Of a stretch of DNA of 64,000 nucleotides, positions 25,411 through 34,302 are shown piece by piece. A program made the position numbers and the translations under genes. Below the pieces are notes generated by a model, which had not been told where the DNA came from, ran no database searches, and saw nothing but the letters and a program-made list of their open reading frames with translations. This DNA is from DATJIG01 sp050260515 (lineage in GTDB: Bacteria; Pseudomonadota; Alphaproteobacteria; SMXQ01). The stretch is from NCBI GenBank assembly GCA_050260515.1, contig JBLNCI010000040.1, forward strand, positions 1 to 64,000, read 5' to 3'. How positions within the stretch are numbered: position 1 is the stretch's first letter; each line of letters starts with the position of its first letter.

Positions 25411-26894
25411 TGTCCCACGCCTATGACGAACTCGCGTCGCGGTTCTCGCGGCTGTCGCGGGTCTCCGATGCCGCGGCCATGCTGCAATGGGACATGGCGG
25501 CGGTGATGCCCGAAGGCGGGGCGGAGGCACGGGGCGCGCAACTCGCCACGCTGCGCGTGATCGCCCACGAGACGCTCACCGACCCCGCGACCGGCGACCT
25601 GCTGGCGAAGGCTCAGGCAAGCACGCTCGATCCGTGGAGCGCCGCGAACCTCGAGGAGATGCGCAACGCATACCGTCGCGCGGTGGCGGTGCCGAAGGAT
25701 CTCGTCGAGGCGCTTTCGGTGGCCGGCTCGCGCTGCGAGATGACCTGGCGCACGGCCCGCGACACGTCGGATTTCAGGCTGGTGCTGCCCGAGGCCGAGA
25801 CGCTGCTCGCGCTGACGCGGGAGAAAGCGCAGGCGCTCGCGAGCGCGCTCAACCTGTCGCCCTACGACGCGCTCCTCGATGGCTATGAACCCGGAGGCCG
25901 GTCCGCCGACATCGACCCGATCTTCGCCGATCTCGCCGGCTTCCTGCCCGGGTTCATCGCCGAGGCGAAGGAGAAGACCGCAGCGCGCGGTAAAGGCCTT
26001 CGCCCCAGAGGGCCGTTCCCGGTCCTTAAGCAGAAGGCATTGGCCGAGACGCTGATGGCCCGCATCGGGTTCGATTTCACCCACGGGCGCCTCGACACCA
26101 GTCATCATCCGTTCTGCGGCGGAGTGCCGGACGATGTCCGCATCACGACCCGCTACAACGAGGCCGATTTCGTGTCGGGACTGATGGGCGTTCTCCACGA
26201 GACCGGTCACGCGCTCTACGAGCAGGGCCTGCCAAAGCAGTGGCGCGACCAGCCGGTCGGACAGGCGCGCGGCATGTCGGTCCACGAGAGCCAGAGCCTG
26301 CTGATGGAGATGCAGGCCTGCCGCAGCCGCGAGTTCCTGAGCTTCGTCGCGCCGCTGCTGGCCGAGACCTACGGTGCCGATCCGGCGTTCGACCCCGACA
26401 ACCTGCGGCGGCTGTATGTCCGAGTCGACCCGGGCTTCATTCGCGTCGATGCGGATGAGGCGACGTATCCCGCGCACGTCATCCTGCGGTATCGGTTGGA
26501 GCGGGCGATGATCGCAGGAGACTTGAAGTTTCCCGATCTGCCGCAGGCGTGGAACGAGGGCATGAAGGAGCTTCTCGGCCCCACGCCGAAGAACGACGCC
26601 GAGGGTTGCCTTCAGGACATTCACTGGTACGGCGGCGACTTCGGCTACTTCCCCACCTACACGCTCGGTGCGATCACGGCGGCACAGCTTTTCGCGGCCG
26701 CGCGCACGGCGATGCCCGGCCTGATGGACGATCTCGCCCGGGGTGAGTTCGCGAACCTGCGCGGCTGGCTTCGTGCCAACGTGCACGATCTCGCGTCGAG
26801 CCGCTCGACCGGCGAGCTGCTCCAAGGTGCGACCGGCCGGGGGCTCTCGGTCGAGCCGTTCAAGGCGCATCTCAAGGCTCGGTATCTCGCCTAG
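25410..26894 (+). CDS. M32 family carboxypeptidase
   Basis: Zinc-dependent carboxypeptidase (TaqCP/Pfu type) of 494 residues, likely cytosolic because no signal peptide is present. The catalytic HExxH is HETGHALYEQ (H263-H267). The third-ligand block VHESQSLLMEMQACRSREF and the family motifs HPFCGG, DVRITTRY, RVDADEATYPAHVILRYRLE and HWYGGDFGYFPTYTLG all follow. It is coupled to SURF1 by TGATG, so it may be transcribed with the oxidase operon. A functional link is not evident. Confidence 0.96.
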   Translation: MSHAYDELASRFSRLSRVSDAAAMLQWDMAAVMPEGGAEARGAQLATLRVIAHETLTDPATGDLLAKAQASTLDPWSAANLEEMRNAYRRAVAVPKDLVEALSVAGSRCEMTWRTARDTSDFRLVLPEAETLLALTREKAQALASALNLSPYDALLDGYEPGGRSADIDPIFADLAGFLPGFIAEAKEKTAARGKGLRPRGPFPVLKQKALAETLMARIGFDFTHGRLDTSHHPFCGGVPDDVRITTRYNEADFVSGLMGVLHETGHALYEQGLPKQWRDQPVGQARGMSVHESQSLLMEMQACRSREFLSFVAPLLAETYGADPAFDPDNLRRLYVRVDPGFIRVDADEATYPAHVILRYRLERAMIAGDLKFPDLPQAWNEGMKELLGPTPKNDAEGCLQDIHWYGGDFGYFPTYTLGAITAAQLFAAARTAMPGLMDDLARGEFANLRGWLRANVHDLASSRSTGELLQGATGRGLSVEPFKAHLKARYLA

Positions 26895-26956
26895 ATCGCG
26901 CGACGGGCCTCGGCGGCGCTTCCGTGTATCATCGTCGGTGATACAGGAGACTGCCT

Positions 26957-27895
26957 ATGGTCCGGACGTGGGTCGCGTGGGCGTTCGCGATGGCGTCGAT
27001 GGTCTGCGCTCCGGCGCATGCCACGACCGCCTCGTCGGTGACGTTCCCCTCACTCGATCATGGCGTGGCGATTCCGGCACGGCTGATCGTCCCCGACGGT
27101 GCCGGCCCGTTCCCGGGCGTCGTCATCGTGCACGATTGCAGCGGCCTGGGGCCGCGTTCGAGTGGAGCGCCCCGCCGGTGGTCCGAGGAGCTGGTGCCGC
27201 AGGGCTACGCCGTCATCATCCCCGACAGTTTCACCCCGCGCGGCCTTGCGCAGGGCGTCTGCACCATCGGGCGTGAGCGGCAGGAGCCCGCGAACGGGTT
27301 CGTCCGTGCCGCCGATGCCTACGGAGCTCTCGCCTATTTGCGCACCTTGCCCAACGTCGACGGGAAGCACGTCGGTATCATGGGCGGCTCGCACGGCGGA
27401 TGGACGACGCTGGCGTCGATGTTCGTGCCGGCAAATCCCGCCAATCCGCTCGCCGGAGCGAAGCGGGACGGATTCGCGGCGGGCATCGCCCTCTATCCGT
27501 CTTGCAACATCAGCTACGACGGCACGAACGGCGGCTGGCGGGTGGAGCGCCGCACCGGCGCGGCCGGTCCGGTGTACTCGTACTCCGGCGCCTACCGTCC
27601 TATTGCGCCGCTGCTGATCCTTGCGGGCGAGGCGGACGACTGGACGCCATCGGAGCCGTGCCGGCGCATGGTCGCGGCAAGTCAGGCCGCCGGATATCCA
27701 GTCGACATCAAGGTCTATCCCGGTGCGCATCATGCCTTCGACAGCAATGCGCCGATCCGTTACGACCCCAACCGGACGAACGGCACCTCGCCCACGGGCA
27801 AGGGCGCGACCACCGGGGGCAACGCCGCCGCATGGCGCGACGCCAAGGTCGAGGTCCGGGACTTTTTTGCCCGTCACCTCAAGCCGGAGGGGTGA
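26957..27895 (+). CDS. Exported dienelactone hydrolase-family alpha/beta hydrolase
   Basis: A 312-residue protein with a signal peptide (MVRTWVAWAFAMASMVCAPAHA), so probably periplasmic. The fold is alpha/beta hydrolase: GVVIVHDCSGLG (oxyanion region), the nucleophile elbow GGSHGGW with Ser in place of the Cys typical of true dienelactone hydrolases, ILAGEADDWTP (acid) and GAHHAFD (histidine). The substrate is unknown. An imperfect palindrome GTATCA-N7-TGATAC (26926-26944) lies just upstream of its ribosome binding site and might be an operator. Confidence 0.85.
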   Translation: MVRTWVAWAFAMASMVCAPAHATTASSVTFPSLDHGVAIPARLIVPDGAGPFPGVVIVHDCSGLGPRSSGAPRRWSEELVPQGYAVIIPDSFTPRGLAQGVCTIGRERQEPANGFVRAADAYGALAYLRTLPNVDGKHVGIMGGSHGGWTTLASMFVPANPANPLAGAKRDGFAAGIALYPSCNISYDGTNGGWRVERRTGAAGPVYSYSGAYRPIAPLLILAGEADDWTPSEPCRRMVAASQAAGYPVDIKVYPGAHHAFDSNAPIRYDPNRTNGTSPTGKGATTGGNAAAWRDAKVEVRDFFARHLKPEG

Positions 27896-27937
27896 TCCCG
27901 GGCCGCAGAGCCCTTGCCCCTCAAGGGGTTAGATTCG

Positions 27938-27966
27938 TTGGCCGGGCTCCCGCGTGGCCGTATAGT
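27938..27966 (+). promoter_or_regulatory. Promoter for thrC
   Basis: TTGGCC (27938-27943) and TATAGT (27961-27966) are spaced by 17 nt. The predicted transcription start at about 27973 leaves a leader of roughly 70 nt before the thrC ATG. The -10 hexamer is identical to the one predicted for the peroxiredoxin gene. Confidence 0.6.
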
Positions 27967-27975
27967 AAGCCTCGC

Positions 27976-27995
27976 GGGGCCCCCGGAGGGGCCCC
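27976..27995 (+). promoter_or_regulatory. Hairpin in the thrC leader
   Basis: GGGGCCCC (27976-27983) and an identical, self-complementary GGGGCCCC (27988-27995) form an 8-bp stem around a CGGA loop, at the very start of the predicted thrC transcript. It may protect the 5' end or regulate translation. No leader peptide rich in Thr or Ile codons is visible, so classical attenuation is not supported. Confidence 0.4.
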
Positions 27996-28042
27996 TGATT
28001 CGTTGCGGCCGCCCGGGGCACCCGCCGGCCAGTGAGGAGCTC

Positions 28043-29506
28043 ATGCGTTACGTCTCGACCCGCGGCCGGGCGCCGGCGCTCGGATTCTGCGACTGCCTGC
28101 TGGCGGGGCTCGCCCGCGATGGCGGCCTCTATGTCCCGGAGTCGTGGCCGCGCTTTTCCCCTGCCGAGATCCGCGCCCTGTCGGGGTTGCCGTACCATGA
28201 GGTCGCGACGCGGGTGATGGCGCCGTTCGTCGAGGGCGAGGGCGGCCTCGACCGCGACACGCTCGCGCGGCTGTGCCGGGAAGCCTATCTCCGGTTCGAG
28301 CACAAGGCGGTGGCGCCGCTCGTCCAGCTCGCGCCGAATCTGTGGCTGCTCGAGCTGTTCCACGGCCCGACCCTGGCGTTCAAGGACTACGCCATGCAGC
28401 TTCTCGGCCGCCTCTTCGACCATGTCCTCGCGGAGCGCGGCAGCCGCATCACCATCGTCGGCGCGACCTCGGGGGACACCGGCTCGGCGGCGATCGAGGC
28501 GTGCCGCGACCGCGCGGCGATCGAGATTTTCATCCTCCATCCGAAGGGACGGGTCTCGGAGGTGCAGCGTCGCCAGATGACGACGGTGCAGTCGCCCAAC
28601 GTCCACAACATCGCCGTCGAAGGGACGTTCGACGACTGCCAAGACCTGCTCAAGGGGCTGTTCAACGACGCCACCTTCCGCGACGACGTGAACCTGTCGG
28701 GCGTCAATTCGATCAACTGGGCGCGGGTCCTCGGCCAGATCGTCTACTACTTCTACGCCGGCGTCGCGCTGGGCGCGCCCGACCGCGAAGTCGCGTTCGC
28801 TGTACCGACCGGGAATTTCGGTAATATCTATGCTGGGTATGGCGCGCGGCAGATGGGCCTGCCGGTGCATCACCTCGCCCTGGTGACCAACCGGAACGAC
28901 ATCCTGTCGCGCTTCCTCGAGTCGGGGAAGCTCGCCATCGGCACCGTCGAGCCGTCGCTGTCGCCGTCGATGGACATTCAGGTCGCATCCAATTTCGAGC
29001 GGTATCTGTTCGAAATCTATGGCCGGAACGGAGCGGAGCTGGCGGCCGACATGGAGGCGTTCCGACGCGACCGCGCCCTGACCGTGACGCCGGCCCGGTT
29101 CGGCGAGGCGCGCGCCTTCTTCGACGGCGCCCGGGTCGACGACGACGGGACCGTCGCCACCATAGCCCGTCTGTACGGGGATACCGGCGAAGTGCTCGAC
29201 CCGCATTCGGCTGTCGCGGTCGCCGGAGCGGAGCTTTGCCGGCGGGATCCGGCGGTGCCGATGGTGGCGCTTGCGACGGCGCATCCGGCGAAGTTCCCCG
29301 ATGCCGTCGAGCGCGCCGTCGGATTCCGTCCGGAACTGCCGCCGTCGCTCGCGGATTTGTTGAAGCGCCCCGAGCGGGTCGCGACCGTCGCGAACGATCT
29401 GGGCGCTCTCAAGCGTTATATCGCAGGACGGCTGTCGGAGCGTGGCGTCAACGACGTCGGTCGACCGGTGGGGGCCGGATCCGTGGGGGTGGGGAAGAGG
29501 AGGTAA
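28043..29506 (+). CDS. thrC: Threonine synthase
   Basis: PLP enzyme converting O-phosphohomoserine to threonine. The 487-residue protein starts MRYVSTRGRAPALGFCDCLLAGLARDGGLYVP. The PLP lysine is in LAFKDYAMQLLGRLFD. The phosphate-binding block is ATSGDTGSAAIEAC, followed by GNFGNIYAGYGARQMGLPV and ILSRFLESGKL. This is the long (yeast/proteobacterial) class. The partner homoserine kinase thrB is at 45.5 kb. Its 3' end contains the Shine-Dalgarno sequence of the next gene. Confidence 0.96.
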   Translation: MRYVSTRGRAPALGFCDCLLAGLARDGGLYVPESWPRFSPAEIRALSGLPYHEVATRVMAPFVEGEGGLDRDTLARLCREAYLRFEHKAVAPLVQLAPNLWLLELFHGPTLAFKDYAMQLLGRLFDHVLAERGSRITIVGATSGDTGSAAIEACRDRAAIEIFILHPKGRVSEVQRRQMTTVQSPNVHNIAVEGTFDDCQDLLKGLFNDATFRDDVNLSGVNSINWARVLGQIVYYFYAGVALGAPDREVAFAVPTGNFGNIYAGYGARQMGLPVHHLALVTNRNDILSRFLESGKLAIGTVEPSLSPSMDIQVASNFERYLFEIYGRNGAELAADMEAFRRDRALTVTPARFGEARAFFDGARVDDDGTVATIARLYGDTGEVLDPHSAVAVAGAELCRRDPAVPMVALATAHPAKFPDAVERAVGFRPELPPSLADLLKRPERVATVANDLGALKRYIAGRLSERGVNDVGRPVGAGSVGVGKRR

Positions 29507-29510
29507 AGGC

Positions 29511-30767
29511 ATGCCCGTTCAACTCACCGCGCTTCCCAACGGTCTGCGTGTCGTCACCGACGACATGGACACCGTCGAGAGTGCCTCCATCGGCGTCTGG
29601 GTCGGCGTGGGCGCGCGCCACGAGACCGTCGAGGTGAACGGGGTTTCCCACCTGCTCGAACACATGGCGTTCAAGGGCACGCGTCGCCGCGACGCCCGCG
29701 CCATCGCCGAGGAGATCGAAGGTGTCGGCGGCCACCTCAACGCCTGGACCTCGCGCGAAGGCACGGCTTACTACGCGCGCGTGCTCGCGGCCGACGTGCC
29801 GCTCGCGGTCGACATCCTCGCCGACATCCTCCAGAACTCGACGTTCGAGCCGGACGAGCTCGAGCGCGAGCGAACCGTCGTCGTGCAGGAGATCGGCCAG
29901 GTCGAGGACACGCCCGACGACCTGATCTTCGACCGCCTGCAGGAGGTCGCGTACCCCGGGCAGCCGCTGGGCCGCCCGGTGCTCGGCTCGGAGGAGCGCG
30001 TGCGGCAGATGAGCCGCGAGGCGATCGCCGGCTACATGCGCGACAACTACACCGCGCCGGTGATGGTGCTGGCCGGTGCGGGCAAGGTCGATCATCAGCG
30101 CATGGTCGAGATGGGCGAGCGTCTGTTCGGCGAATTGCCCAAGCGCAACGGACCGGGCTTCGACGCGGCGCAGTACCGGGGCGGCGAGCATCTCGAGCAT
30201 CGCGACCTTGAGCAGGTCCATCTCGTGCTCGGCTTCGAGGGCGTCGCGTACCGCGATCCCGACTACTACGCGATGATGGTGGCGGCGAACATCCTCGGCG
30301 GCGGCATGTCGTCGCGCCTGTTCCAGGACATCCGCGAGCGCCGCGGTCTGGTGTACTCGATCTACGCCTATTCCGGCTCGTACCTCGACGGCGGGCTGTT
30401 CGGCGTCTATGCCGGAACCGCCGAGGACAGCCTGAAGGAACTGGTGCCGGCGATGTGCGAAGAGGTGATGAAGCTCACCGAAGGTGCGACCGACGCCGAG
30501 ATCGCCCGCACCCGCGCCCAGATTAAATCCGGTATCCTGATGGGGCTCGAGAGCACTTCGGCGCGCGTCGAGCGTCTCGGCCAGCACACGCTCACCTACG
30601 GCCAGCCGCTCCCGATCGACGAGGTCGTGGCCCGGATCGAGGCGGTGGATTCGGCGGCGGTCGCTCGCGCGATGAAGCGCGTCGTCGCCTCGCCGCCGTC
30701 GGTTGCGGCGATCGGTCCCGTGGCGGAGCTCGAGCGCATGGGTGGCATCGCGGCGCGGTTCCGCTAG
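29511..30767 (+). CDS. M16 family zinc peptidase (mitochondrial-processing-peptidase-like)
   Basis: A 418-residue insulinase-family peptidase with the inverted zinc motif HLLEH (residues 47-51) and the downstream acidic ligand region in RTVVVQEIGQVEDTPDD. The C-terminal half contains the substrate-handling block GGGMSSRLFQDIRERRGLVYSIYAYSG. No signal peptide is visible. Relatives encoded next to thrC in alphaproteobacteria are often compared with mitochondrial processing peptidase beta. It starts 4 nt after thrC with a strong AGAGGAGGT Shine-Dalgarno sequence and is probably co-transcribed. Confidence 0.95.
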   Translation: MPVQLTALPNGLRVVTDDMDTVESASIGVWVGVGARHETVEVNGVSHLLEHMAFKGTRRRDARAIAEEIEGVGGHLNAWTSREGTAYYARVLAADVPLAVDILADILQNSTFEPDELERERTVVVQEIGQVEDTPDDLIFDRLQEVAYPGQPLGRPVLGSEERVRQMSREAIAGYMRDNYTAPVMVLAGAGKVDHQRMVEMGERLFGELPKRNGPGFDAAQYRGGEHLEHRDLEQVHLVLGFEGVAYRDPDYYAMMVAANILGGGMSSRLFQDIRERRGLVYSIYAYSGSYLDGGLFGVYAGTAEDSLKELVPAMCEEVMKLTEGATDAEIARTRAQIKSGILMGLESTSARVERLGQHTLTYGQPLPIDEVVARIEAVDSAAVARAMKRVVASPPSVAAIGPVAELERMGGIAARFR

Positions 30768-30775
30768 GAGGTCGC

Positions 30776-31447
30776 GTGTTCGGGTTCCTGAGAGGACTGT
30801 TTCCGCCGCCGCCGACCGCCCGGCTCGAAACCGAGCGCCTGATCCTGCGGCCGCCGCGCTTGTCCGATTGGGCCGAATGGGCGAGTCTGCGCGAGCGCTC
30901 GCGCGCGTTCCTCACGCCGTGGGAACCGACCTGGCCGAAGGACGCGCTCACGCGCTCGGCGTACCGCGACCGCGTCGTCTACTACGCGCAGGAATGGCAC
31001 CGCGGCAGCGGTTACCTGTTCTTCCTCGTCCGCAAGGAGGACCGTCGGCTGCTCGGCGGCATCTCGGTGGCCGAGGTCCGGCGCGGGATCAGCCAGACCG
31101 CCACCGCGGGCTATTGGATCGGCGAGCCGTATGCCGGCCACGGCTACATGACCGAGGCCCTGCAGGCGATGATCGGCTTCGCTTTCGGCACGCTTGGGCT
31201 CCACCGCTTGGAGGCGGCGTGCATGCCGAACAACGATCGCAGCCGGAACCTCCTCCTCAAGTGCGGATTCCGCGAGGAGGGCTACGCCGCGAAGTACCTC
31301 AAGATCAACGGCGAGTGGGCCGATCACCTGCTGTTCGCGCGTCTCGCCGACAACACTCAGGCGTGGCCCGCGGCCCCCGAGGCGAGCAACCGGACGTCGA
31401 CGCCGATCTTGGCCAGCGCGCGCTCCCACTTCGTATCCAAGTCGTGA
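30776..31447 (+). CDS. GNAT acetyltransferase, RimJ/RimL type
   Basis: A 223-residue N-acetyltransferase with RLETERLILRPPRLSDWAEW at the N-terminus, GGISVAEVRRGISQTATAGYWIGEPYAGHGYMTEALQAMIGFAF (acetyl-CoA-binding region) and MPNNDRSRNLLLKCGFREEGYAAKYLKINGEW. It starts at GTG just after the M16 gene and probably acetylates a ribosomal or other protein N-terminus. The last 30 residues or so after the domain have no family counterpart. They are encoded antisense to the 3' end of algH, giving a 91-nt convergent overlap. Confidence 0.9.
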   Translation: MFGFLRGLFPPPPTARLETERLILRPPRLSDWAEWASLRERSRAFLTPWEPTWPKDALTRSAYRDRVVYYAQEWHRGSGYLFFLVRKEDRRLLGGISVAEVRRGISQTATAGYWIGEPYAGHGYMTEALQAMIGFAFGTLGLHRLEAACMPNNDRSRNLLLKCGFREEGYAAKYLKINGEWADHLLFARLADNTQAWPAAPEASNRTSTPILASARSHFVSKS

Positions 31448-31935
31448 TCGAACAGGAGGGCTTCGTCGGCGGGAACGGTGAGCCAGCCGTTCGCCTGGAT
31501 CTCGCTCTCGAGCTGCCCCGCGCCCCAGCCGGAGTAGCCGAGCGCGAGCAGGCTGCGATGCGGACCGGCGCCGCGGGCGATGTCCTTGAGGATGTCGAGC
31601 GTGGCGGTGAGGCCGACGCTGCCGCCCACCATCAGCGTCGAATCCTGGACGTAGTCCGACGAATGCAGGATGAATCCTTGTCCGGTTTCGACCGGCCCCC
31701 CGAAGTGGACCCGGATCGCCTCGGAGTGCCCCATATCGGGAATGCCGAGCTGCCTCAGGAGGTCGGGAAGACGGACGTCCTCGAGCGCGCGATTGACGAC
31801 CAGTCCCATCGCGCCTTCGGCGGTGTGAGCGCACAGGTAGATGACCGAGCGCTCGAACCGCGGATCTCCCATCTGCGGCATGGCGACCAGGAGTTGTCCG
31901 GTGAGGTATCCGGTGTCGATCGTGGGCATGATCAT
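31357..31935 (-). CDS. YqgE/AlgH family protein
   Basis: A 192-residue protein of the UPF0301/AlgH family, starting MIMPTIDTGYLTGQLLVAMPQMGDPRFERSV behind a strong AGGAGG Shine-Dalgarno sequence. Conserved blocks are GAMGLVVNRAL, VHFGGPVETGQGFILHS and LALGYSGWGAGQLESEIQANGWL. The cytosolic family has no settled biochemical function; a link to alginate regulation is historical. The open frame continues far upstream antisense to the dsbD-like gene, but only this part is conserved. Its 3' end overlaps the GNAT gene. Confidence 0.93.
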   Translation of the reverse strand: MIMPTIDTGYLTGQLLVAMPQMGDPRFERSVIYLCAHTAEGAMGLVVNRALEDVRLPDLLRQLGIPDMGHSEAIRVHFGGPVETGQGFILHSSDYVQDSTLMVGGSVGLTATLDILKDIARGAGPHRSLLALGYSGWGAGQLESEIQANGWLTVPADEALLFDHDLDTKWERALAKIGVDVRLLASGAAGHA

Positions 31936-32061
31936 GGCCGTTTCCTCCTGTCCATACTGTGGAGAAGTTGCTCCAGCCCCGCAAGTCGTCTGCGAACCGA
32001 CGGTCCTGTGAAACAACGCATCCGACAAGACGCACGGTCCGGACACCGACGTAACAAATTC

Positions 32062-34302
32062 ATGGCCGGCTGCGCGGGTGTCGCCGCTGCCGTGCGCGGA
32101 ACGCCACGTCCGCTTCGCGCGACGTGTGTCGCTCGTTGGGCGCTTGCGCTTGCGCTTGTCATTTGCACGTCTGCAACGGCTCAGACGGTTTCCTCCGAAG
32201 GGGCTTGGCCGCCGCCCGACAGCACCGAGCCCGGCGCGTCCGCGTGGGGGATCGCGCCGCGTTCGGCCGTGCGACTGGTATCGTCGCGCACCGCGCTCGT
32301 TTCCCAATCCCTCGCGCCGCGCGGCGCGGCGGGGCTCCTCGCCGGGCCGCCGCTCGGCCTCGAGTTCCGTCTCGCCCCGGGCTGGAAGACGTACTGGCGC
32401 TCGCCCGGAGACGCCGGTCTTCCCGCCGAGGTCGACTGGAGCGGGTCGGAGAACGTCGCCGACCTGTCGATCCGTTGGCCGCTGCCGCAGCGCGAGACGC
32501 TGCTCGGCTACGAGACCCTGGTGTACCGCGACCGGGTGGTGCTGCCGGTCATGGCGCGGCCGATCGATCCGGCCAAGCCCGTACGGCTCCGCGCCCGCGT
32601 CGACTACCTCGTCTGCGAGAAACTGTGCGTGCCCGCCGACGCGGCGCTCGCTCTCGATCTCGCGCCGCCGCCGGGCGCGCCGACGCTGCACGCGGCGAGC
32701 ATCGGCGCCTTTGCGCGGCAGGTGCCGTCTCCGGCATCGGGCTATCTTTCCGTCGATCGCGCGGTTCTCACGGAGGGCCGCGACGGCTTGACGCTCGAGG
32801 TGACGGTCCGTTCGCGCGACCCGCTGATCGATCCCGACCTGATCGCCGAGGGGCCGCGCCCGCTGCGTTTCGGACGGCCACGCGTCGAGATCAATCCGGA
32901 TCGCTTCTCGGCCGTGTTCCTGATGCCGGTGACGGTGGTCGGCGACCGCACGTCGCTCGGCAGTACGCTGCCCTTCACGTTCACCTTCGCGGACCGCGGG
33001 GTCGCCGGGCCCGATGTGCGCGCCGTCGAGACCTCGATGACGGTGCCGGGAATCGCCGCGACGTCGGTCGGCGGCACCCTCGGTGCGATCCTGCTGATCG
33101 CCTTCGCCGGCGGGCTGCTCCTCAACGTCATGCCGTGCGTGCTGCCGGTGCTGTCGATGAAGCTGCTGGGTGCCGTATCCCACGCCGAGCGCCCGCTCGG
33201 CCGCGTGCGCCTCGGCTTCGTCGCGACCGCCGCCGGAATCATGACGTCGATGCTGGTCCTCGCCGGAGCCGCCATTGCCGCGCGGAGTGCCGGACTCGCG
33301 GTCGGGTGGGGGGCGCAATTCCAGTCGCCCGTGTTCCTCTCGGCGATGGCGCTCGTCCTCGTGCTGTTCGCGTTGTCGCTGCTCGGCGGGGCGACGGTGG
33401 CGCTGCCGGCCTGGCTCGCGTCGCTCGCCGGCCGCGGGCCGCGCGAGGGCCTCGCGGGATCGTTCTTGGCGGGCGCGTTCGCGACGCTGCTGGCGACGCC
33501 GTGCACCGCGCCGCTGCTCGGCACCGCGCTCGGTTTCGCGCTCGCGCGCGGTCCGGCGGAGATCCTCCTCGTGTTCGCCATGCTCGGCCTCGGACTCGCC
33601 GCGCCGTATCTGGCGGTCGGCGCGGTCCCGGCGCTCGCGCGGCGGTTGCCGCGTCCCGGCCCGTGGATGGCCTGGGTCCGGATCGCTCTCGGACTCGGGC
33701 TGCTGGCCACGGCGGCATGGCTGTTCGCGGCCCTCGCCGGCCAGACCGGACCCGTCGTCGCGGCGGCGAGCGCGGCCGCCGCGCTCATCTGTGCCGGCGC
33801 GCTGATCCTGCGCTCGCGCTTCAAGCGCCGGCGGCAGACGTGGATCGCAATCGTCGCGGCGGTGTACGCGGCCTTCGTGCCGCTGGCCGCACCCTGGTGG
33901 GTAACGCCGCGCGCCGCCGCCGTCGCGGCGGGCGACTGGCGGCCGTGGGACCGCGTCGAGGCGATCAACCGCGTCGCCGAAGGCAACACCGTCTACGTCC
34001 ACGTCACTGCCGACTGGTGCCTCAACTGCAAGGTGAACAAGGCGCTGGTTCTCGACACGCGATCCGTCGCCGAGCGCCTGCGCGGCGACGGTGTAGTCGC
34101 GATGATCGCGGACTGGACCCGGCCCGACCCGCGCATCGGAAGCCTGCTCGCGAGCTTCGGGCGCTATGGTATTCCCTTCGACGTGGTGTACGGCCCCGGC
34201 GCGCCCGCGGGCATCGTTCTCCCAGAGATCCTCACCGAGCGCGCCGTGCTCACCGCGCTCGACCAGGCGGGAGCGCCGCCGGCGTCGAGCGCGGCGCGAT
34301 GA
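32062..34302 (+). CDS. DsbD/ScsB-like thiol:disulfide interchange protein
   Basis: A 746-residue inner-membrane protein that passes electrons from cytosolic thioredoxin to the periplasm. An export signal (ARWALALALVICTSATAQ) leads into a periplasmic N-domain of the ScsB/DsbC-corrector type with the cysteine pair VCEKLC. The eight-helix membrane core has the transporter cysteines in LLLNVMPCVLPVLSMKLLG and LLATPCTAPLLG. The C-terminal thioredoxin domain has TADWCLNCKVNK. Partners may include the DsbA-like protein at 62.6 kb or cytochrome assembly, but this is inference. It is divergent from algH and overlaps the flavoprotein gene (ATGA). Confidence 0.92.
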   Translation: MAGCAGVAAAVRGTPRPLRATCVARWALALALVICTSATAQTVSSEGAWPPPDSTEPGASAWGIAPRSAVRLVSSRTALVSQSLAPRGAAGLLAGPPLGLEFRLAPGWKTYWRSPGDAGLPAEVDWSGSENVADLSIRWPLPQRETLLGYETLVYRDRVVLPVMARPIDPAKPVRLRARVDYLVCEKLCVPADAALALDLAPPPGAPTLHAASIGAFARQVPSPASGYLSVDRAVLTEGRDGLTLEVTVRSRDPLIDPDLIAEGPRPLRFGRPRVEINPDRFSAVFLMPVTVVGDRTSLGSTLPFTFTFADRGVAGPDVRAVETSMTVPGIAATSVGGTLGAILLIAFAGGLLLNVMPCVLPVLSMKLLGAVSHAERPLGRVRLGFVATAAGIMTSMLVLAGAAIAARSAGLAVGWGAQFQSPVFLSAMALVLVLFALSLLGGATVALPAWLASLAGRGPREGLAGSFLAGAFATLLATPCTAPLLGTALGFALARGPAEILLVFAMLGLGLAAPYLAVGAVPALARRLPRPGPWMAWVRIALGLGLLATAAWLFAALAGQTGPVVAAASAAAALICAGALILRSRFKRRRQTWIAIVAAVYAAFVPLAAPWWVTPRAAAVAAGDWRPWDRVEAINRVAEGNTVYVHVTADWCLNCKVNKALVLDTRSVAERLRGDGVVAMIADWTRPDPRIGSLLASFGRYGIPFDVVYGPGAPAGIVLPEILTERAVLTALDQAGAPPASSAAR

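Noticed and set aside
31936..34002. An 881-codon minus-strand frame running from algH through the dsbD-like gene
   Set aside because: Only the last 192 codons match the AlgH family, and they have their own strong ribosome site. The rest is antisense to a conserved DsbD-like membrane protein.
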